DNA of 5,475 nt, from positions 1 through 5,475 of the forward strand of contig CAIWVX010000261.1 of NCBI GenBank assembly GCA_903916205.1, read 5' to 3'. The translations under genes and the position numbers were made by a program. This DNA comes from an uncultured beta proteobacterium. Its GTDB lineage: Bacteria > Pseudomonadota > Gammaproteobacteria > Burkholderiales > Rhodocyclaceae. The notes under the pieces are model-generated. The model saw nothing but the letters and a program-made list of their open reading frames with translations. It was not told the origin of the DNA and did no database searches. Each line of letters starts with the position of its first letter. Positions within the stretch are counted from its first letter, which is position 1. Below are positions 5,266 through 5,475 of this stretch, in pieces.

Positions 5266-5475
5266 CTAAGATAGCGCAGGAGAGATATTGTTACCGGTTA
5301 AGATTGAGTCCGAGTCGATCCAGTACATGACGCACCACTTTTTGCCTTTTCTCGACATTTTTCCATCAGGTGAAATATTAGGATTTAGATTTTGATTACC
5401 TTCAAATGATACGCGCTGAGGCTCGCCGCCATTTGATGAGACTTTATAAATTTGTGGGCGACCACCGCGATCTGA
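5266..5475 (-). pseudogene. tolB: TolB beta-propeller fragment, truncated at its 3' end, 5' end outside window
   Basis: TolB is the periplasmic beta-propeller of the Tol-Pal envelope system. The first 39 residues read from the right edge carry TolB propeller sequence: [20 protein letters not shown], then RVSFEGNQN and ISPDGK, close to the E. coli stretch SDRAGRPQVYKVNINGGAPQ. After the Lys at 5359-5361 the similarity stops. The frame continues for 30 unrelated residues ([13 protein letters not shown]...) to a TAG at 5266-5268. TolB should continue for roughly another 80-100 residues here, and neither other frame restores it, so this is a truncation, not a simple frameshift. If the rest of the gene lies right of the window, the protein would lack its last propeller blades and is probably non-functional. 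An intact tolB is expected elsewhere. TolB assignment rests on a short match. Confidence 0.7.

Noticed and set aside
1..5475. CRISPR array, tRNA gene or intact insertion sequence
   Set aside because: No regularly spaced repeats, no tRNA-like fold with conserved T-loop, and no transposase sequence were seen on either strand.

Overview
The window looks like chromosomal DNA from a Gram-negative proteobacterium. It contains a tripartite RND efflux system with an outer-membrane lipoprotein, a class A RNase P RNA, a proteobacterial IF-1, a CspA-type cold-shock protein and a TolB fragment. The IF-1 (starting [11 protein letters not shown], with a short basic tail) and the Csp resemble betaproteobacterial proteins most closely, by memory of the families. 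A betaproteobacterium, perhaps Nitrosomonadales-like, is my best inference; a gammaproteobacterium is not excluded.

Left part (about 1-3462, + strand): the C-terminal half of an HAE1-type RND transporter runs in from the left edge. It overlaps by one base with a NodT/OprM-type outer-membrane factor lipoprotein, and eight bases after that comes a histidine-phosphatase (phosphoglycerate mutase-like) gene. The first two build an efflux pump; the periplasmic adaptor would lie left of the window. The phosphatase is probably co-transcribed but has no obvious part in efflux.

Middle (3463-4584): rnpB (+ strand, about 3549-3904) has a well-placed -10 box and an imperfect inverted repeat where a -35 would be. 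Facing it on the - strand are csp and, downstream of it, infA. A strong intrinsic terminator lies between csp and infA, only 20 bases before the infA start codon. I find no convincing promoter for infA after that terminator, so infA may depend on read-through from csp. This is the most interesting regulatory arrangement in the window.

Right part (4585-5475): there is a long, AT-rich, apparently non-coding stretch upstream of csp. It holds leader hairpins, a short direct repeat and a candidate FNR/Anr-type box spaced as for a class II promoter reading towards csp. Next is a 180-base segment bounded by perfect 15-base inverted repeats starting GTAAC, which looks like a MITE or a decayed IS element. 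At the right edge is a - strand TolB fragment whose homology ends abruptly. The last 420 or so bases therefore look like a rearranged, accessory-type junction.
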